The notes under the pieces are model-generated. The model worked only from the letters and a program-made list of their open reading frames with translations, did not search any database and was not told where the DNA came from. 8,833 bases of DNA from an uncultured Gemmatimonadota bacterium (GTDB taxonomy: Bacteria; Gemmatimonadota; Gemmatimonadetes; Gemmatimonadales; GWC2-71-9), in NCBI GenBank assembly GCA_946479805.1, contig CAMLHP010000088.1:1-8833 (forward strand). Direction: 5' to 3'. Below are positions 5,446 through 8,833 of the stretch, in pieces. Every line of letters begins with the position of its first letter. Within the stretch, counting starts at the first letter, position 1. Position numbers and translations under genes: made by a program.

Positions 5446-7194
5446 CTAAGGCGCCGGCGCCACCAGCAGATCGCCCGACCAGTGATTGACGGTTACGGTG
5501 TCGCCCAGCCGGTCCCCACCGACGTGGCGAAGGAGGAGCGAACCGCCGCGAGCGCTGGTGCTTGACTCCACCCGCAGCAGCCTTGCCGGGACGGTGCCCC
5601 GGATATTCATCGTGTCGAGAGAGATGTCCTGCACCAGTCCCCGGATGTCGAACACCAGGCTGCCGCTGGTAGTGCTCACCCACAGCACGCCGGTCTTGTG
5701 GTCGAACTGGGGCCGGAGCGTGTCGCTGTACAGGATTCGCGGCTGTGAGTCGGTGGAAGTGAGCGGGATCAGCCACTGGTAGCCTGCTACCTCGGTGAGG
5801 CCCTCACCGCCTGCGGTGAGATAGAAGGGCCCCTCGTCCTGGTTCCAGGTGAAGCGCGGTGTATACCGGATTCCGAGCGGACTCAGGATTCGAGCGGCCA
5901 CCGAGTCCTGCCGGGTTCCACGGTTTGTCAGCGAGTCCCAATCCACCGCCGGCAGTTCGGTTCCCAGCGCAGTCGCGATCGCGCCCCCGGCGCGGTGGTC
6001 CATGAGAAACCGGAGCGCGGCGCTCGCCTCCTCCGCGCGATCCGGCGCGTTGGGATCGCCGGCGAGGTACTGAAGCCGATCCTGCTGGCTGCCGACCGAG
6101 AGGCGGGTGGCGCTCGCCGGCCCGTACAGCGCCGCAAGAAGCAGCACCACCAGGCTGACTGGAATCGCCTTGATGCCGGTCTTCGGGCGCACGGTGTAGA
6201 CCAGCGCCATGACCAGAAGCCAGCACGCCAGCAGCACGCCGAGTACCCTCGGTTCGGTCAGGCCATAGGGCTGAATCCGCTTCCAGAATGCCAGGAGCAG
6301 CACAATCGACGCCGGAATCAGGCCGATGAAGAGCCAGCGGGCGTAGACCCGGATCCAGCCTTCGCCCTCGTCGTCGCGCAGCGGGTGCACCAGCAGAAAT
6401 CCAAGGAAGCCGGCCACGGCGACACTGGTGACCAGCCACCCAATCCAGCCGCTGGGCCACTCGCCTCCCACCAGGATCTTCACCAGGTAGGCGAGCAGGA
6501 TCACCAGATAGACGAAGACCAGCGGTGTCAGGATGTACTGCGAGAAAACCTTGAGAACCCTGGGGTACTCGGTGTCGTCCGCCAGTTGTGCCAGGCCTCC
6601 TGGCACTGCACCCAGGAAGATCCAGGTATTGAACACCAGGGCGGTGACAGCCAGCAGGTCGCCGTAGGCTTCAGCCGCCACCTTGACGCCGAAGAGCCGG
6701 TCAAGCGCGAGGAGGGCAATGGCGAGGCCCAGATACAGCACCACCGAAAAGATTGCGGCGCGAAGAAATCCCAGGAACAGCCGCCGATTGTATTGCCAGA
6801 ACGCTGGAGTCTCGACGACCCCAAGAAACGGAACGCAGGCCACCGCGAGGTGTATCGCCGCGCTCAGCTGGAAGTACCGGATCAGGTCGTGCTTTTCGGG
6901 GCCTCCCGGCCAGATGAAGTAGAACCCGGCCAGCACCACCATGCCGGCGGCATTGAGCACATGGCCCCAGGCTGCGGACCGGGAATGCTCCTCCGCCCGG
7001 AGCGTGAGCGCGATGCTCAGCGGGATGCCCAGGGCAGCCACCATCGCCACCCTGGCGGAGTTCTCGGCATCGCTGCCATGAACCATGCTGATTGCCGCGG
7101 CAGCCGCGGCACACGCCGCTGCCATGGTCCATGGAAAGCGGCGGAGCACGCCGGTGGCGCGCTCAGCGAGGATCGAAAGGGAAGGGAAGCGCAT
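5446..7194 (-). CDS. DUF4153 family polytopic membrane protein
   Basis: 582 residues from the ATG at 7194. The first 360 residues hold about eleven hydrophobic segments (near 22-39, 46-64, 78-94, 107-124, 144-165, 176-196, 218-240, 250-270, 284-304, 316-334 and 343-359). The motif 'WPSGWIGWLVTSVAVAGF' near 246-263 and the following 'HPLRDD' are typical of DUF4153 proteins, whose function is unknown. Residues 360-582 form a soluble, beta-rich domain that should lie outside the cytoplasmic membrane. It is the first gene of a four-gene unit leading into a two-component system, which suggests a part in sensing or in the process the kinase monitors. No Shine-Dalgarno site precedes the ATG, while a TACTAT hexamer sits 7 bases upstream, so the mRNA may be leaderless. 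Family assignment is fairly sure; function is unknown. Confidence 0.87.
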   Translation of the reverse strand: MRFPSLSILAERATGVLRRFPWTMAAACAAAAAAISMVHGSDAENSARVAMVAALGIPLSIALTLRAEEHSRSAAWGHVLNAAGMVVLAGFYFIWPGGPEKHDLIRYFQLSAAIHLAVACVPFLGVVETPAFWQYNRRLFLGFLRAAIFSVVLYLGLAIALLALDRLFGVKVAAEAYGDLLAVTALVFNTWIFLGAVPGGLAQLADDTEYPRVLKVFSQYILTPLVFVYLVILLAYLVKILVGGEWPSGWIGWLVTSVAVAGFLGFLLVHPLRDDEGEGWIRVYARWLFIGLIPASIVLLLAFWKRIQPYGLTEPRVLGVLLACWLLVMALVYTVRPKTGIKAIPVSLVVLLLAALYGPASATRLSVGSQQDRLQYLAGDPNAPDRAEEASAALRFLMDHRAGGAIATALGTELPAVDWDSLTNRGTRQDSVAARILSPLGIRYTPRFTWNQDEGPFYLTAGGEGLTEVAGYQWLIPLTSTDSQPRILYSDTLRPQFDHKTGVLWVSTTSGSLVFDIRGLVQDISLDTMNIRGTVPARLLRVESSTSARGGSLLLRHVGGDRLGDTVTVNHWSGDLLVAPAP

Positions 7195-7201
7195 CAGGAT
7201 A

Positions 7202-7207
7202 ATAGTA
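7202..7207 (-). promoter_or_regulatory. Candidate -10 element for a leaderless DUF4153 operon mRNA
   Basis: TACTAT ends 7 bases before the A of the ATG at 7194. This spacing would put the transcription start on the start codon itself, and there is no Shine-Dalgarno site. TANNNT boxes at this distance mark leaderless genes in several bacterial phyla. An overlapping TATTAT (7204-7199) lies too close to the ATG to serve it. No -35 box is evident. Confidence 0.4.
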
Positions 7208-7281
7208 GGTCAATCCGTTCCAACCGGCACCACTCCCGTCCAAGACCGCCAGGCCAAATCAACCCAACTTGAGCAGTACAT

Positions 7282-7288
7282 AAGGAGG
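7282..7288 (+). promoter_or_regulatory. Shine-Dalgarno site of the cupredoxin lipoprotein gene
   Basis: AAGGAGG lies 5 bases before the ATG at 7294, a near-perfect ribosome site that confirms this start. It contrasts with the absent site at the divergent DUF4153 start. Confidence 0.88.
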
Positions 7289-7293
7289 GCGGC

Positions 7294-7662
7294 ATGACGA
7301 CCCGATACAACATGCCGGGGCTGGCCATCGCGGCGCTGCTCGCCGCCGGCCTGGCAACCGGCTGCTCTGATGATCCGAATGACCCGAATCCACCCCCGTC
7401 AGCGGTGGATGTAACCGCGACAAACGGGCTGGCGTTCTCGCCGTCGACCGCGCGAGTGGCCACGGGCGGCCAGGTAACCTGGGAGTTCGAGGCCACCGGC
7501 CATAACGTGACGTTCGACGCCCTGGCGGGAGCGCCGGCGGATATCGGCGGCAGTAACGCCAACGTCAGCATAGCGCGCACCTTCGCGACGTCGGGCACGT
7601 TTCCCTACCACTGCACCATCCATCCGGGCATGAACGGCACGGTGCAGGTGGTGGCCCCATAG
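7294..7662 (+). CDS. Cupredoxin (plastocyanin/amicyanin-like) lipoprotein
   Basis: 122 residues. The signal ends in LATGC with Cys24 as the lipid-anchored residue, followed by a short Asp/Asn/Pro linker (25-36). The rest is one blue-copper domain. The expected type 1 copper ligands are His70 (in GHNVTF), Cys107, His110 and Met113 in 'YHCTIHPGM'. The C-x2-H-x2-M spacing is the short-loop, amicyanin-like type. Such proteins shuttle single electrons or hold copper in the periplasm; here the protein would be tethered to a membrane by its lipid. The next gene starts 4 bp after the stop and carries a second cupredoxin domain with the same ligand spacing, so the two probably act in one pathway. The redox partner is unknown. 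Confidence 0.92.
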   Translation: MTTRYNMPGLAIAALLAAGLATGCSDDPNDPNPPPSAVDVTATNGLAFSPSTARVATGGQVTWEFEATGHNVTFDALAGAPADIGGSNANVSIARTFATSGTFPYHCTIHPGMNGTVQVVAP

Positions 7663-7666
7663 GCGG

Positions 7667-8731
7667 ATGATACTGCTGGGGCGGGCAATCGCGTCGCTCG
7701 GCCTGCTGGCCGGGCTGCCCGCGTTGGCAGGAGCCCAATCGCTGATGGAGCGCGGACCCAACGTCAGCGGACCGTGGCGGCTGCCGGTGGGCGTGGTGCA
7801 GTTCAATTTCTCCCACCGCTTCAGCCGGGGCCCTGCGCCCGAGCGAAAGGTGGTCGGCTTTCCCACTTTCACCCTCGGCGCCGGGTTGCCATGGCGCACC
7901 AGCGCAGGCCTGCAGTACGCCACCAACAGCACCGTCGCCGTGTCGTATCCCAATGAATGGGAGTTCTTCGGGCGGGCAGAGCCCCTGGTTAACGCCAGCG
8001 GCGCGCCGCTGGAAGTTGGTGTGGCAGCGAGCTGGAACCTGGCCGCGCGGGGGCCGGGTGGAGAACTGTCGCTGGCGCGGAGCGCCGGGCCGGCCCGCCT
8101 GATCGCGGTTGGCAGGATCCTGGCTGACCCGGATGACTCCGGTGCCGACGCCGGTGCTGGCGGCGGCCTGGTGTTCCAGTTGACTCGACATGTGGCACTG
8201 GCCGGCGACCTGTTTGCCCTGGCCGAGCGCGATCCTGATGAGCGGGTGGCCTGGAGCGCTGGCCTGCACCTCGCGATTCCATCATCGCCGCACACTCTCT
8301 CGCTCCACGTCAGCAATACCAGCGGCACCACCATGCAAGCGGCTTCCCGGGGCGGCTCGGCCACCAGGGCGGGATTCGAATTCACCATTCCCTTCACGCT
8401 GGCGCGCTACTTCGGCGGCGGCGAGGAGGACGATGCACCGCTGGAGACTCGGCGCGCCGCGGCTCAGCCCGGTGACAGTGTCGTTGAGATCCACATCGTC
8501 AATCTCAAGTTCGGGGAGGCGATCGAAGTCGCCCCGGGCACAATGGTGGAATGGATAAACGACGATCCACTGGCGCACACCGTCACCGCTGCCGATACGT
8601 CGTTCAGGTCGGGGCTGATCGATCCGGGCAGGCGCTTCCGGCACCGGTTCACCGAAGCAGGTCGCCATGACTACAGCTGCGAGCCGCATCCCTTCATGCA
8701 GGGCACCGTGGTGGTTCGGGAGGGCTCGTGA
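7667..8731 (+). CDS. Predicted outer-membrane beta-barrel fused to a C-terminal cupredoxin domain
   Basis: 354 residues. A type I signal peptide (1-23, ending LAGA before Gln24) is followed by about 225 residues of alternating short strands rich in Gly, aromatic and polar residues, beginning 'PVGVVQFNFSHRFSRG'. This resembles the DUF5777-type beta-barrel family, but I cannot confirm the assignment. After a charged, flexible linker (about 250-270) comes a cupredoxin domain (about 272-352) with ligands His304 (AHTVT), Cys338, His341 and Met344 in 'YSCEPHPFM', the same C-x2-H-x2-M plan as the gene before. The product should place a copper site in the periplasm attached to an outer-membrane barrel. 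The start is 4 bp after the upstream stop with only a poor ribosome site, so coupling is likely. If the first part is not a barrel, it would be a periplasmic beta-sandwich. The copper domain is secure. Confidence 0.85.
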   Translation: MILLGRAIASLGLLAGLPALAGAQSLMERGPNVSGPWRLPVGVVQFNFSHRFSRGPAPERKVVGFPTFTLGAGLPWRTSAGLQYATNSTVAVSYPNEWEFFGRAEPLVNASGAPLEVGVAASWNLAARGPGGELSLARSAGPARLIAVGRILADPDDSGADAGAGGGLVFQLTRHVALAGDLFALAERDPDERVAWSAGLHLAIPSSPHTLSLHVSNTSGTTMQAASRGGSATRAGFEFTIPFTLARYFGGGEEDDAPLETRRAAAQPGDSVVEIHIVNLKFGEAIEVAPGTMVEWINDDPLAHTVTAADTSFRSGLIDPGRRFRHRFTEAGRHDYSCEPHPFMQGTVVVREGS

Positions 8732-8833
8732 GGTGGCTGGCAGTCACGGCGATGGGCGCGATATCAGTCGCGGCCTGCTTCTCCAGCCACGAGCCGAACC
8801 TGGGCGGGGCGGGGGTGACATGCGAGCGCGCGG
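8728..8833 (+). CDS. Lipoprotein, N-terminal fragment (runs off the window)
   Basis: A GTG at 8728 overlaps the previous gene's TGA by 4 bp and is preceded by GGAGG at 8719-8723. It opens a frame that stays open to the window end (35 codons). The product starts MRWLAVTAMGAISVAAC, a lipoprotein signal with Cys17, followed by a polar stretch with a further Cys at residue 32. The GTGA junction repeats the style seen in the kinase operon. Function cannot be read from this fragment; given the two preceding genes, another cupredoxin or an electron-transfer partner is possible, which is inference only. Confidence 0.65.
   Translation, partial: MRWLAVTAMGAISVAACFSSHEPNLGGAGVTCERA

Larger units (their letters stand above)
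7195..7293. promoter_or_regulatory. Divergent intergenic promoter region
   Basis: The 99 bases separate the minus-strand kinase operon from the plus-strand cupredoxin cluster, so promoters for both should be here or just inside the flanking genes. The only AT-rich stretch is 7196-7214. On the minus strand it gives TACTAT (7207-7202); on the plus strand it gives GATAAT (7198-7203), a 5/6 match to TATAAT. The two candidate -10 boxes thus overlap. No convincing -35 boxes and no sigma54 pattern were found on either strand. Confidence 0.45.

Noticed and set aside
5995..7272. A 425-codon plus-strand open frame
   Set aside because: Antisense to the DUF4153 gene; the Gln/His/Arg-rich translation is a complement artefact of hydrophobic codons.
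7399..8397. A 332-codon minus-strand open frame
   Set aside because: It lies across the stop of one secure cupredoxin gene and the start of the next, with a low-complexity Arg/Pro/Ala translation.

Overview
The window is GC-rich DNA from a Gram-negative-type bacterium: it carries lipoboxes, a probable outer-membrane beta-barrel, a NtrC-family sigma54 activator and periplasmic cupredoxins. The overall style (GC-rich, many short lipoproteins, GTG starts with 4-bp GTGA overlaps, DUF4153 and cupredoxin genes) would suit Gemmatimonadota or a similar soil/sediment phylum. That placement is an impression from the proteins, not a computed result.

Layout. (1) 1-342, plus strand: the C-terminal end of a CBS-domain protein, perhaps a ClC-type chloride channel. 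(2) 343-450: a striking inverted array of 9-bp repeats (GGTAGAAGA on the left, TCTTCTACC on the right) between two convergent genes. (3) 464-1384, minus strand: a lipoprotein with about six TPR repeats. (4) 1385-1609: a 225-bp regulatory gap holding a sigma54-like -24/-12 promoter and two copies of a GTGTCC-N4-GGACAC palindrome. (5) 1610-7194, minus strand: a tight four-gene unit, transcribed in the order DUF4153 membrane protein, small lipoprotein of unknown function, membrane histidine kinase, NtrC-family response regulator. The last two junctions are 4-bp GTGA overlaps. (6) 7195-7293: a short divergent promoter region with an AT-rich island. (7) 7294 to the end, plus strand: a cupredoxin lipoprotein, a beta-barrel protein fused to a C-terminal cupredoxin domain, and the start of a further lipoprotein gene, with junctions of 4 bp apart and a 4-bp overlap.

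How the genes may work together. The kinase has a large extracytoplasmic domain and is co-transcribed with a membrane protein and a lipoprotein that could take part in sensing. It should phosphorylate the response regulator on Asp53. The regulator has an intact GAFTGA loop and so should activate sigma54 RNA polymerase. The gene just downstream of it, on the same strand, has a sigma54-type promoter and two palindromes centred about 120 and 154 bp upstream of the predicted start site, the usual layout for a bacterial enhancer. The most economical reading is a self-contained envelope signalling module whose direct output is the TPR lipoprotein. The divergent cupredoxin cluster looks like a separate periplasmic/outer-membrane copper or electron-transfer unit; no shared regulation is visible.
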